64,000 nt of DNA from Pedobacter soli (GCF_900101435.1 NZ_FMZH01000005.1:1-64000); one strand, 5' to 3'; numbered from the stretch's first letter, positions 25,386 through 34,168 are shown. Program-made: numbers and translations. Notes: generated by a model not told the origin, from the letters alone.

Positions 25386-26087
25386 ATGAACTACACCTAC
25401 CTGCTCATTAACATCGCCGTCATTTTTTTTCCCTTAGTTTTATCGTTCGATAAAAAGGTGCATTTTTTTAGCAAATGGAGGTTTGTATTTCCGGCCATTC
25501 TGCTTACCGGACTGCTATTCCTGATTTGGGATATGCTGTTTACCCGGCTAAATGTCTGGTCGTTTAACCCTGACTACGTTGTTGGTATTAATCTTTACGG
25601 ACTGCCTTTAGAAGAAATCCTTTTCTTTTTAACTGTGCCTTACGCCTGCATTTTTATTTACGAGTGCCTTAATGTGTATTTTCCTAAAAATGCACTGCAA
25701 AAATACAGCTTCGCCCTTAGTAATTTAATTTTGGGGATATGCATTGCCATTTTGTTTTTTGGTTATACCAAATGGTACACGCTTATTAATTTCGGCTTTC
25801 TGTTGGTGGTGCTCTATTTTGTAGAATATGTAAATGTAAAGCTCAGGTTTATGTACCGGTTTTTCAGGGCTTATCTGGTATCGCTTATCCCTTTTTATAT
25901 CGTAAATGGCTTTTTAACGGCTATTCCGGTGGTGATGTATAACGATAAAGAGAACATGGGCTTTAGGGTAGGTACCATTCCTTTCGAAGATCATTTTTAC
26001 CTCATGTCTTTGCTGCTGCTTAATATTTACTTTTACGAAAAATTTAAGAGCAGGGCAGAAAGTAGAGCCTTATTAAACGAAAAATAG
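25386..26087 (+). CDS. Lycopene cyclase domain protein (CrtYc/d-like fusion)
   Basis: This 233-aa integral membrane protein has about seven hydrophobic segments. Two tandem heterodimeric-type lycopene cyclase domains are visible from the paired acidic motifs GLPLEEILFFLTVPYAC (first half) and TIPFEDHFYLMSLLL (second half). It should close the ends of lycopene to give beta-carotene, feeding CrtZ. It is fused as one chain, as in Bacteroidota and fungi, rather than split into two subunits as in some actinobacteria. It begins immediately after the stop of the 176-aa exported protein. Confidence 0.9.
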   Translation: MNYTYLLINIAVIFFPLVLSFDKKVHFFSKWRFVFPAILLTGLLFLIWDMLFTRLNVWSFNPDYVVGINLYGLPLEEILFFLTVPYACIFIYECLNVYFPKNALQKYSFALSNLILGICIAILFFGYTKWYTLINFGFLLVVLYFVEYVNVKLRFMYRFFRAYLVSLIPFYIVNGFLTAIPVVMYNDKENMGFRVGTIPFEDHFYLMSLLLLNIYFYEKFKSRAESRALLNEK

Positions 26088-26561
26088 AAAATAGGTATAA
26101 CCCCGCTTAACGGTATCTTTTCCCTGCAGATTTTTTTTGTAAAAATTAGAAAATGAACGGGCAGTGGCTTTTGGCTGCGGCTAGTCCTGCTTTACATTCC
26201 AAGTCCTCGCTCATGCTTCGCTTCGGGCTTTCCATTGCAATCAGGTTTATTAACAGTGGCTTCTGCACCATGTAAACTTGAAAATGAAATACTGTTTTGG
26301 CCAATTAGCCGCGGTTGGAGCGATACCCTGCAGCAACGAGGTACGAGGCCGCGAAGCGTACAAGCGAAAAACGGGAGGGAATTTGCTGTTTTGCACTGAT
26401 TTTGCGCTTCAAAGTGGTTTTCTGTTGTAGATTTCTCCATTCCGCCGCCGGTGAAAAACCGGCCGGCTACAGTCGAAATGACGATTTTTCTGCGGTCTGT
26501 CAATAATAGTGTAGTCGAATGACAATCTTTTTTCTCTATCTTCAACGCTGAATTAATTTAG
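26088..26561. repeat. Dispersed-repeat-like intergenic region, non-coding
   Basis: This is a GC-richer stretch with several palindromic words (GCTTCGCTTCGGGC near 26215, AAAACCGGCCGG near 26455, CAGTCGAAATGACG near 26470). A 117-codon open frame on the minus strand (26192-26545) translates to low-complexity text without domain character. I read the region as a dispersed intergenic repeat rather than a gene; copies elsewhere in the genome would confirm this. Confidence 0.5.
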
Positions 26562-26804
26562 ATGGATTTACCAGTTTATACCAAACAGCAGTTGGCTTTA
26601 CGCAACGGAGCGGATAAACCACAAATTTGGGTGGCTTACAAGGGCCTGATTTACGATATGACCGAAAGCAGGCTTTGGCGTAACGGTAAGCATTATGAGC
26701 ACTGGGCCGGTCAGGATTTAACCGACGAGCTGCCCGATGCCCCGCACACCGAAGCGGTTTTTGAAAAGTTTACGCCCATTGCACAGCTGGCTAAACCAAA
26801 TTAA
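26562..26804 (+). CDS. Small cytochrome-b5-like heme-binding domain protein
   Basis: This 80-aa protein consists of one cyt-b5 domain: VAYKGLIYDMT, then NGKHYEHWAGQDLT and DAPHTEAVFEKF. His residues in the KHYEHWAG and APH segments are the expected heme ligands. It has no signal peptide or membrane anchor. The partner is unknown. Its 3' end overlaps the 3' end of the convergent AraC gene by 14 bp. Confidence 0.88.
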   Translation: MDLPVYTKQQLALRNGADKPQIWVAYKGLIYDMTESRLWRNGKHYEHWAGQDLTDELPDAPHTEAVFEKFTPIAQLAKPN

Positions 26805-27618
26805 TTTTGCCTAAGGTAGCCTGCTTTAAGGCTTTAAATTCTGAAGGCCTTTTGCCCACCATTTTATCAAAAGTATTGCTGAAAGACGAAATGCTGTTGT
26901 AGCCCACACCGTAAGCAATTTCGCTGATCGTTAAATCGGTTTCGAGCAGTTTTTCCATGGCTTTTATCATTCTGGCCAGTTTCAGGTATTGGAAAAAAGA
27001 GGTATCCATAGCCGCCTGAAACAAACGCGAGAGCGTTCGCGCACTAAAGCCTGTAGCTTTACCTACACTTTCCAAACTCAACCGGTCGTTGGCCAGATTA
27101 TCGATAATGTATTTTAACACCGGTCTTAAACGCTGGTTTTCGGTAGTGGGCAGGGCAATTGGCAAGGGGTGCTCACTTACTACAGGCAAAATATTTTTTA
27201 GTGTATTTAAAAAATCGTACTCTTTGGTGTTGGGGGTAATGTTGCCATTCCAGCGCTCAGAAAATAAAAACATTTCGAGCAACAGGTTATTTACAGGGTA
27301 AATACCTATCTGATTGTAAAACGGGTTTTCGTGGTCGGTAGTGGTATCGAAATAAATATTACGCACCACTGCGGCCTGGTAACGGTGCTGCAAATGGTGT
27401 TCTACCCCTGCCGGAATCCACACGTAATGCCGCGCGGGGAGGAAATAAGATTTCTCTTTGGTGTATAAAAAAATAATGCCACCCTCTACATAGGTTAACT
27501 GCCCCTTTAAATGAGCATGGTCTTGAAATCGGTCTTCGAACCTGCTGTGCCAAACATACATGGTTTCTGGTTTTTCGTCGATTGCAAATAAAAGGTCTTC
27601 GTTGCTAACTTTTATCAT
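26791..27618 (-). CDS. AraC-family regulator with N-terminal cupin
   Basis: This 275-aa protein has an AraC-type sensing barrel (about residues 15-100; HSRFEDRFQDHAHLKGQLTY, YVWIPAGVEHHL) and a C-terminal double helix-turn-helix (about 170-265; SLESVGKATGFSARTLSRLF and DLTISEIAYGVGYNSISSF, ending FDKMVGKRPSEF). It is divergent from the TolC-EmrA-EmrB-type operon starting 87 nt away and is its likely regulator. Confidence 0.94.
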   Translation of the reverse strand: MIKVSNEDLLFAIDEKPETMYVWHSRFEDRFQDHAHLKGQLTYVEGGIIFLYTKEKSYFLPARHYVWIPAGVEHHLQHRYQAAVVRNIYFDTTTDHENPFYNQIGIYPVNNLLLEMFLFSERWNGNITPNTKEYDFLNTLKNILPVVSEHPLPIALPTTENQRLRPVLKYIIDNLANDRLSLESVGKATGFSARTLSRLFQAAMDTSFFQYLKLARMIKAMEKLLETDLTISEIAYGVGYNSISSFSNTFDKMVGKRPSEFKALKQATLGKINLV

Positions 27619-27704
27619 TTGGCTGGTTTAAACAAATATCTGTCGGTTTAGATAAAACAAAGTAACAAATCTGTGTCGAAATTTGCATCAATTAATTAAC
27701 GAAT

Positions 27705-29042
27705 ATGAATTTTAGAGAAAATAAAAACTGGATAAGCTGTTTTTTAGGCTTTCTTTTGTTGCCGGTTTTTGTTCGTGCACAGGAAGTTACATTGCAAAAT
27801 AACTTTAGCATTAGCCAGATCTGGGCGATGGCCGATAGTAACAGCAAAAAAATTAAAGTACAGCATCTGGGTGCCGAAGCAGCCGATGCCCATATTAAAG
27901 TGAGCCAGGCCGAGCGTTTACCGGAAATTGCAGCCGAAGGGATTTATGCCCATGTTTTTCCGCTGCCTATTTACGAAAATGGCCTTTTTCATACGCCAGC
28001 ACAGTTTCCGGTGGTGCCAACCTATTATAAAGCCAGTGCCGATACTTATTTTAACATTTATAATGGTGGCAAAACCAATACCGAAATTAATGCCTCAAAA
28101 GTAGAAAGTGAGCTTAAACATATTCAAAGCAGCCAAAATAAACAGGAAATCCACTATGTAGCGGCGGTTTATTTTTACGATGTTTTCCGCAATATCTCCT
28201 ACCGTGGTTTGTTGGAACAGGATATCAGGGATCGGGAGAAACAATTGGCAGAGATTAACCATTTGTACAAAAACGGTACGATATTAAAAAGTGATGTGTT
28301 GCGCGCAGAACTGCGTTTATCTAAACAACGCATGTTGCTAAGCGAGATTGAAAACAGCATTAAAATTGCCAAACAGAAACTGAATATCCTGATTGGCAGG
28401 CCGGATGATGCACCGCTAAACCCGCAGATAACAGCGAATGAAACAGATGCCATTGCCTTAAAACAGGTGGATGAATATTTTAACGATGCCAAAACCTCAG
28501 CCTATAAAATCAGGATTTCGGAAAAAGAGCAGGCACTGGCAGAGTTAAAACTGAAAAATATCAGGTCTAATGTAATGCCTTCGCTGGGTTTCTTTGGCGA
28601 ATATGCTTTTGCTTACCCGCAAATTCAGTTTTACCCTTATGCGCTTTCGCTTTATAGCACCGGAATGGTAGGTTTAAAGCTCAAAATCCCGATTTCTTCG
28701 TGGTACACCAATCAGCATAAGGTTAAAGAGGCGCAAATTAAGCTGCACCAGCAAGAGGTAGAAGATGAGGATGTAAAAGATAACATCCGCCAGGAAGTGC
28801 AGGAAAATTACATCCGTTATAAAGAATCGGTGCAACGCATAAGTGTAGCCGAAGAAAATATTAAACAAGCCGCAGAAAGTTACCGCATTGTGCAGAATAC
28901 CTACTTCAACCAGTTGTCGTTGCTTACCGATTTGCTTGATGCCGAAACCCAGTTGTTGCAGTCGCGTTTTGAGCTGACTACTGCAAAGGTGAACGCCAAA
29001 ATACAATACTATCAATTACAAAAAGCCATAGGAAATTTATAA
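27705..29042 (+). CDS. TolC-family outer-membrane efflux protein (EmrAB-type operon)
   Basis: This 445-aa protein has a signal peptide (FLLLPVFVRAQ) and two outer_membrane_efflux repeats of long helices (EINHLYKNGTILKSDVLRAE and YRIVQNTYFNQLSLLTDLLD). It forms the outer-membrane duct for the pump encoded next. The adaptor ATG follows 1 nt after its stop, so the two are co-transcribed and probably coupled. Confidence 0.94.
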   Translation: MNFRENKNWISCFLGFLLLPVFVRAQEVTLQNNFSISQIWAMADSNSKKIKVQHLGAEAADAHIKVSQAERLPEIAAEGIYAHVFPLPIYENGLFHTPAQFPVVPTYYKASADTYFNIYNGGKTNTEINASKVESELKHIQSSQNKQEIHYVAAVYFYDVFRNISYRGLLEQDIRDREKQLAEINHLYKNGTILKSDVLRAELRLSKQRMLLSEIENSIKIAKQKLNILIGRPDDAPLNPQITANETDAIALKQVDEYFNDAKTSAYKIRISEKEQALAELKLKNIRSNVMPSLGFFGEYAFAYPQIQFYPYALSLYSTGMVGLKLKIPISSWYTNQHKVKEAQIKLHQQEVEDEDVKDNIRQEVQENYIRYKESVQRISVAEENIKQAAESYRIVQNTYFNQLSLLTDLLDAETQLLQSRFELTTAKVNAKIQYYQLQKAIGNL

Positions 29043-29043
29043 C

Positions 29044-30111
29044 ATGAACATACAGAAACAAAATAAAGCCGATAAAATAATAAGCAGGATAACCACTATC
29101 ATAGCGCTGATTGTACTGGTGGTATTGCTGGTTTGGGGTGGTAAAACATTGCTGGGTTATATGCGTTACGAAGAAACTAACGATGCGCAGGTTGATGAAT
29201 ACATTAACCCGGTTACGGCCAGGGTAAGCGGTTATATTAAAGCTGTTAAGTTTGAAGAAAACCAGGAAGTGAAAAAAGGTGATACGCTGGTGCTGATTGA
29301 TGATGATGATTACACTGTGCAGCAGGATGAGGCTTCGGCTTCTTTGCTGAATGCCCAGGCCCAGGTTTCGGTACAGCAAAGTAATATTAAAACTGCCCAA
29401 AGTAATGCTGCAGTAATGCAGGCCAAAATTGCGGCTGCCAAAGCCAAACTCTGGAAACAACAAACAGAATATAACCGTTACCAAAAACTGTTTGCTGCCG
29501 AATCGGCAACACGCCAGCAACTCGAAACAGTAGAAAGTTTATTGCAGGTGGCACAGGCAGAATACCTGGCGGCTAAAGAAGATTATGCGGCAGCGCTTTC
29601 TAAAACAAACGATATTAAAGCACAAAGCGAAGTACTGGCTTCTGAAATAAAAAGAAGGACAGCAGTAGTGCAAAGAAATAAGCTTAATACTTCTTATACG
29701 GTTATTCTGGCCCCTTACGATGGTAAAATGGGCCGAAGAACTATTCAGGAAGGGCAGCTGGTGCAAACCGGCCAAACCATTGCTTATATTGTTGATCGCA
29801 GTGCAGGTAAGTGGGTGGTCGCTAATTTTAAGGAAACACAGATTGCGAAAATGTATGTGGGCGAACCGGTAAGTGTAGCGGTCGATGCTTTTCCTGATCA
29901 GGCCTTTGCTGGCGAAATCGAATCGCTTTCTGCCGCAACGGGATCAAGGTTCTCCTTATTGCCTCCTGATAACTCGACCGGAAACTTTGTTAAAATTGCC
30001 CAGCGCATACCCGTGCGTATCCGCATCAACAAGCAAGATAAAGGTATTGACCTGTTAAGCGCAGGGATGAGTGCAAGTGTAAAAGTGAAAAGGGCTCAGG
30101 GCCATGATTAA
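29044..30111 (+). CDS. HlyD/EmrA-family membrane fusion protein
   Basis: This 355-aa protein has one N-terminal transmembrane helix (about 15-38), split lipoyl halves (VTARVSGYIKAVKFEENQEV, and VILAPYDGKMGRR followed by TIQEGQLVQTGQ), an alpha-helical hairpin with coiled-coil repeats (about 90-195) and a beta-barrel. The GNFVKIAQRIPVRI segment is typical of EmrA adaptors. It links the MFS pump to the TolC-like duct. The next gene starts 8 nt before its stop. Confidence 0.95.
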   Translation: MNIQKQNKADKIISRITTIIALIVLVVLLVWGGKTLLGYMRYEETNDAQVDEYINPVTARVSGYIKAVKFEENQEVKKGDTLVLIDDDDYTVQQDEASASLLNAQAQVSVQQSNIKTAQSNAAVMQAKIAAAKAKLWKQQTEYNRYQKLFAAESATRQQLETVESLLQVAQAEYLAAKEDYAAALSKTNDIKAQSEVLASEIKRRTAVVQRNKLNTSYTVILAPYDGKMGRRTIQEGQLVQTGQTIAYIVDRSAGKWVVANFKETQIAKMYVGEPVSVAVDAFPDQAFAGEIESLSAATGSRFSLLPPDNSTGNFVKIAQRIPVRIRINKQDKGIDLLSAGMSASVKVKRAQGHD

Positions 30112-31699
30112 TAATAAGACTATATTTAAAACAGGGGTGCCCGAGTGGCTGGTCATCGTCAGCATTTTTGCGGTGCTTTTGTCATCGGTGCTGCTCTTTG
30201 CCTTATCGACTGCTGATGGGATGGCGGCCGCCGGTTATTATGGTGCTACTGCCGCTGATGTTCAATTTTCTTTGCTGATGTTTTATGCGGCCGTGGCCAG
30301 TTTTGCAGTGGTAGAACGCCGTTTTTTTGCCCGCGTGGTTACCAAAGATTACCTGTTGATTTGTATTGTTTTAGAAATACTGATTACCTATTGCTGTTAC
30401 CATACCCGCGAAATAGGGCTGATTTTTGCCCTTCGCTTTTTGCAGGGCATTGTAAACTGTGGTTTAACCAGTATTTCGCTCAACCTGTTGTTTAATCGCT
30501 TAAAGTCAGAGCATGCCAAAGAAACGGGTTATACCATTTTTTACGGGATGATTTTGTGTGTTTCGCCGCTTACGGCTTTATTTTCGGTGCCGATAGTCGA
30601 AAATTACGAGTATAACGTGGTGTATAAAGCCATGATATTTTGTTTTTTACCGAGTGCTGCACTGCTTTTTAGCCTGTTAAACCGGGTGCATATTTTGCCT
30701 AAAACCCATTTGTTTAAAATAGACTGGCTCAGTTTCGTGCTCTTTGCAACCATGCTGGTGCTCATTGCTTACGTGCTCATTTACGGGCAGCAGTACGATT
30801 GGCTAGAAGACCAAACCATTGTTGTCGATATATTAGCTATTTTACTGCTGTTTATGGTTTCGGTTGCCAGGCAGCGAAGCTTGAAAAGACCTGCAGTTGA
30901 TCTGGCTATATTCAAATCGAAGAATTTTGCCATTGGTATCGTTTTTCTGGTTATCCTGTACCTTATTCGTGGTGCTTTTGGTTTAACTTCTTCTTATTTT
31001 ATCAGCGTATTGGGGATGGATTCCTTGCATGCCAATGAGATTATGATCCTGAATATTGCCGGTGTAATAGCCGGATCGTTAATCGCCATTCGTTTTCTCA
31101 CGCGCCAGAAACACCTCCGCGTATTGTGGATAAGTGGTTTTGTGTGTCTGTTTGTATTTTTCCTGTGGATGGGGCAATTGTTCGCCAGCGAGGCTGGTAC
31201 AGTTAACTTTTATCTGCCTTTATTTTTGCAGGGGCTGGGGGCAGGAATGGTCATGTCGCCCATTGTAATGTTTATCATGTCGTCTGTTCCCGATCACATG
31301 AGCCAGTCGGCAGCTTCTGTGGGTGTTTTTGTGCGCTTTTCTACTTTTAGCTTAAGCCTGGCTTTTATTAATTTCTTCCAGTTGTATTTTAAAGGGAAGC
31401 ATAACGATGATTTAAGGGGGAATCTTTCCCTGTTGGATTTTAATCTGACCGAAAGGTTGAAAATTTACCAGTCTGCATTGGCCAGCAGGGGGATGTTGCG
31501 CGATGAAGCATCGAAAGCTGCAGTGGGTTTGTTGAACAAGGCCGTGCAGAAACAGACCTTTTTACAATTTTGTGTAAGCTATTACGATTGGGTTGCGGTG
31601 CTTTGCCTGTTTAGCATTTTGCTGATTGCTTTGCAGCCGGTAATTAGTCGTACAGTAATTAATTTGAGGAATAAACAACCTGCCGCTGCCGGATTTTAG
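30104..31699 (+). CDS. MFS multidrug transporter (DHA2/EmrB-like)
   Basis: This 531-aa membrane protein has about fourteen hydrophobic segments, as in drug:H+ antiporter family 2. Recognisable parts include FALRFLQGIVNCGLTSISL (family motif region) and GLGAGMVMSPIVMFIMSSVP (second-half signature). It overlaps the adaptor gene by 8 bp and closes the three-gene operon under the divergent AraC regulator. Substrate not predictable from sequence. Confidence 0.93.
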   Translation: MINNKTIFKTGVPEWLVIVSIFAVLLSSVLLFALSTADGMAAAGYYGATAADVQFSLLMFYAAVASFAVVERRFFARVVTKDYLLICIVLEILITYCCYHTREIGLIFALRFLQGIVNCGLTSISLNLLFNRLKSEHAKETGYTIFYGMILCVSPLTALFSVPIVENYEYNVVYKAMIFCFLPSAALLFSLLNRVHILPKTHLFKIDWLSFVLFATMLVLIAYVLIYGQQYDWLEDQTIVVDILAILLLFMVSVARQRSLKRPAVDLAIFKSKNFAIGIVFLVILYLIRGAFGLTSSYFISVLGMDSLHANEIMILNIAGVIAGSLIAIRFLTRQKHLRVLWISGFVCLFVFFLWMGQLFASEAGTVNFYLPLFLQGLGAGMVMSPIVMFIMSSVPDHMSQSAASVGVFVRFSTFSLSLAFINFFQLYFKGKHNDDLRGNLSLLDFNLTERLKIYQSALASRGMLRDEASKAAVGLLNKAVQKQTFLQFCVSYYDWVAVLCLFSILLIALQPVISRTVINLRNKQPAAAGF

Positions 31700-31769
31700 A
31701 TCGGTACGCAGTTTACAATTAACAGTTGGTAGTTAACAGTTGGCAGTTGGCGATTTACAATTGGGGATG

Positions 31770-31828
31770 TCATGTTGAGCCTGTCGAAACAGGTTTACTA
31801 ATTCCTTCGACAGGCTCAGGATGACAAA
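31770..31828. repeat. Inverted REP-like pair between convergent genes
   Basis: GTCATGTTGAGCCTGTCGAA (31770-31789) is followed by TTCGACAGGCTCAGGATGAC (31805-31824), nearly complementary. The pair forms a long hairpin between the MFS stop and the convergent kinase stop and could act as a terminator for both. The motif is shared with 16226-16250. Confidence 0.75.
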
Positions 31829-31834
31829 TAATTT

Positions 31835-32755
31835 TTATTGCTCTATAGTAAACGCACTCAGGTTTACAAATTGCTGGATACGTGCCGCAACTTCAGCTTC
31901 GGTTAAGTTTAACAATTTTTCATTTCCGAATTTCTCTACACAGAAAGAAGCCAATGCTGAGCCATAAATAATGGCATTTTTCATGTTGTTAAAGTTAACG
32001 GTACCTACTTTAGCCAAATAGCCAATAAAACCACCTGCAAAAGTATCTCCGGCACCGGTTGGATCGAATACCTCTGCCAAAGGCAATGCCGGAGCAGAGA
32101 AAATCTGATCTTCGTGGAATAACAAAGCGCCATGCTCGCCTTTTTTAATGATTAAATATTTTGGTCCCATTGCAAGGATTTTTTGAGCAGCTTTAACCAA
32201 CGAGTACTCGCCTGATAACTGACGTGCTTCGGCATCGTTAATGGTTAAAACATCTACCATTTTAATCGTTTCCAGTAAATCGTCCATCATGATGTCCATC
32301 CAGAAATTCATAGTGTCCATTACGATTAATTTCGGACGGTTTTTAAGACGCTTAATTACGGTTTGCTGTACCTGTGGGGTTAAGTTACCCAACATCAGGT
32401 ATTCGCAGTCCTGGTAGCTTTCCGGGATAATCGGGTCGAAGTTTTCCAATACATTTAATTCGGTAATTAAAGTATCGCGGCTATTCATGTCGTTGTGGTA
32501 TTTTCCCGACCAGAAAAATGATTTTTCGCCTGCTTTAATCTGCAATCCTTCAGTATCGATACCGTGTTTTATAAAGGTGTCGATATCCGATTGAGGGAAA
32601 TCATCACCTACAACTGCAACAATTTTTGCTTTATTATAAAAGTAAGATGCCGCTAAACTGGCATAAGTTGCTGCTCCACCTACAATTTTGTCTGTTTTGC
32701 CAAAAGGCGTTTCAATAGCATCGAAAGCTACAGTACCTATGATTATCAGGCTCAT
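31835..32755 (-). CDS. PfkB-family carbohydrate/nucleoside kinase
   Basis: This 306-aa ribokinase-fold protein has the N-terminal GGAATYASLAAS substrate region, and near the C-terminus the signature DPTGAGDTFAGGFIGYL with its catalytic Asp. It is cytoplasmic. The substrate could be a sugar or adenosine-like nucleoside; sequence alone does not decide. The neighbours (a tRNA and an efflux operon) do not help. It ends next to an inverted repeat shared with the convergent MFS gene. Confidence 0.92.
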   Translation of the reverse strand: MSLIIIGTVAFDAIETPFGKTDKIVGGAATYASLAASYFYNKAKIVAVVGDDFPQSDIDTFIKHGIDTEGLQIKAGEKSFFWSGKYHNDMNSRDTLITELNVLENFDPIIPESYQDCEYLMLGNLTPQVQQTVIKRLKNRPKLIVMDTMNFWMDIMMDDLLETIKMVDVLTINDAEARQLSGEYSLVKAAQKILAMGPKYLIIKKGEHGALLFHEDQIFSAPALPLAEVFDPTGAGDTFAGGFIGYLAKVGTVNFNNMKNAIIYGSALASFCVEKFGNEKLLNLTEAEVAARIQQFVNLSAFTIEQ

Positions 32756-32821
32756 ATCTATGTATTAGTTTTTTTTTAATTTTTTTTCACTGCAAATATT
32801 GCATAAATAATTTAAAAGCCC

Positions 32822-32829
32822 TAATATTG
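32822..32829 (+). promoter_or_regulatory. Putative -7 box of tRNA-Asn copy 2
   Basis: TAATATTG, conserved in position with 2895-2902 of the other tRNA-Asn locus, about 70 nt upstream of the tRNA. Confidence 0.5.
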
Positions 32830-32900
32830 CATTCCCAAAACGAACAAGCGGGTATTTCGCTTAAAAGCTTAAAGAAACTTGTTTTTTTGGATAGCCGGAT

Positions 32901-32974
32901 TCCTTCTTAGCTCAGCCGGTTAGAGCATCTGACTGTTAATCAGAGGGTCGCTGGTTCGAGCCCAGCAGAAGGAG
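32901..32974 (+). tRNA. tRNA-Asn (anticodon GTT), copy 2
   Basis: This 74-nt cloverleaf is identical to copy 1 at 2752-2825. Its acceptor is TCCTTCT/AGAAGGA with discriminator G, and its anticodon GTT lies in CTGTTAA. About 90 nt of upstream sequence is also shared. It lies on the opposite strand to copy 1. Confidence 0.96.
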
Positions 32975-32976
32975 CG

Positions 32977-33005
32977 AAACCCGCAACGAAAGTTGTGGGT
33001 TTTTT
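32977..33005 (+). terminator. Terminator of tRNA-Asn copy 2
   Basis: AACCCGCAAC and GTTGTGGGTT stem with GAAA loop, then a T run. The stem differs fully from that of copy 1 although the flanks on both sides are shared. Confidence 0.9.
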
Positions 33006-33007
33006 GC

Positions 33008-33146
33008 GTTTGGGGCAGGGCGAGAAGTTTACCCTGAGCGTAGCCGAAGGGAGCCCAGCAGAAGGAGCAGATCAAAAGCCTTACAACAATATTGTAAGGC
33101 TTTTTTGTTTTACAGCCCTGCTGGGCGAGAAGTTTATCCGAACGCC
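33008..33146 (+). repeat. Two terminator-associated elements plus tRNA-Asn 3'-end fragment
   Basis: Copies lie at 33008-33050 (GGGCGAGAAGTTTACC, then CTGAGCGTAGCCGAAGG) and 33107-33146 (CTGGGCGAGAAGTTTATCC). Between them, 33051-33068 repeats the tRNA-Asn 3' end (GAGCCCAGCAGAAGGAGC) and leads into a second hairpin terminator. The layout mirrors 2591-2720. Confidence 0.8.
33073..33107 (+). terminator. Second hairpin terminator after tRNA-Asn copy 2
   Basis: AAAAGCCTTACAA and TTGTAAGGCTTTT arms followed by TT, placed after the tRNA 3'-end fragment. Confidence 0.8.
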
Positions 33147-33147
33147 A

Positions 33148-33250
33148 TGGTTTATGTCGCTACAAATCACTTTTTTTGCCACGGAGCACACGGATAACAC
33201 GGAAAAATTGCACACCATGCGAACGCCTTGGTTCGTGTCGCCACGAACCA
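33148..33250. repeat. GGTTCGTG hairpin family, one intact and one decayed copy
   Basis: The intact copy is at 33229-33250: TGGTTCGTG, loop TCGC, CACGAACCA. The decayed copy is at 33148-33169 (TGGTTTATG, TCGC, TACAAATCA). Both are preceded by GAACGCC. Related hairpins occur at 54401-54441 and 56440-56481. Confidence 0.75.
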
Positions 33251-33326
33251 TTAAAATTTTACGCGGAGATAATCCTACAATACTGTATCCAAACAAATTG
33301 TGAATCAACATTGTATATTAGTGATT

Positions 33327-34130
33327 ATGTTTAAAATCATTTTTAGCCTGTTCCTTATCTTCCCTGCCCTCTTTGCAAAAGCCCAGCATCCACCGGTTTT
33401 CGCGGCAATGACCACCGATTCGGTATTTGTCAAAGTAGCCGACCTGAACATTAACCTCGTAAAATACAGCTATAAACCTAACGGGATTCGTTTTTTAGTG
33501 GTTCACGATAACGAAGATACGGGTGTTAAAGCTGGTTTCGATTACATCCGCTGGAGTGGTGGTGAGCTTATAGATTGTCAATACGGTGGTGTACGCGATT
33601 ATAACTTCACTTATATGGATGATCGGTACCGCATTGATCCAAATGCCATTTATACTGAAGTTGGCGTAAATACACGCCTAAAGAAAGATGCTTACAGCTC
33701 GAACGAAGTAGAGAAAGCGATATTAAATGCTGGCAAACAGATTGTCGATTTTTACGATCCGAAATCAACAGGCTACTTCTTAACCCTACACAACAATGCT
33801 GATGGAGGCTTCGGCATTTCCTCTTACCTGCCAGGATATGATTTATCGAGTACTGCCGATTCTGTTTACATCAATTTCCAAATGGATAATGATGACCTGT
33901 TATATGTAACCGAACCCAAGTTATTTTCTACCTTAAAAAAGGCGAATGTAAACGTAATTCTTCAATCCAAATTTGTTTCTAACGATGGTTCACTCTCGGT
34001 TTACGCCATGCAGAACCATATTCCATATATCAATGTGGAGGTACAACATGGCCATCAGGATGAAAACCTCAGGCTAATTGAACTCGCCATTGCCGCATTA
34101 AAAGAGCATGGATGGTTGAAGAAGGAGTAA
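33327..34130 (+). CDS. Exported protein of unknown function, hydrolase-like pattern
   Basis: The start at 33327 gives a clean signal peptide (MFKIIFSLFLIFPALFAKAQ); an upstream in-frame ATG at 33300 would bury it. It is 267 aa. Spaced polar residues (FLVVHDNEDTG, YFLTLHNNADGG, YINVEVQHGH) resemble the His/Glu/His layout of secreted zinc amidases or related deacylases, but I cannot assign a family. It is a monocistronic gene after the tRNA-Asn region, followed by a toxin-antitoxin remnant. Confidence 0.75.
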   Translation: MFKIIFSLFLIFPALFAKAQHPPVFAAMTTDSVFVKVADLNINLVKYSYKPNGIRFLVVHDNEDTGVKAGFDYIRWSGGELIDCQYGGVRDYNFTYMDDRYRIDPNAIYTEVGVNTRLKKDAYSSNEVEKAILNAGKQIVDFYDPKSTGYFLTLHNNADGGFGISSYLPGYDLSSTADSVYINFQMDNDDLLYVTEPKLFSTLKKANVNVILQSKFVSNDGSLSVYAMQNHIPYINVEVQHGHQDENLRLIELAIAALKEHGWLKKE

Positions 34131-34168
34131 TTAATAGCTTATAATTATTATCATAAAATTCGTTTAAT

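Noticed and set aside
26192..26545. 117-codon minus-strand open frame
   Set aside because: Its translation is low complexity with no domain or signal, and the DNA is palindrome-rich like a dispersed intergenic repeat.
32995..33303. 102-codon open frame after tRNA-Asn copy 2
   Set aside because: It reads through two terminators, repeat elements and a hairpin; not a gene.
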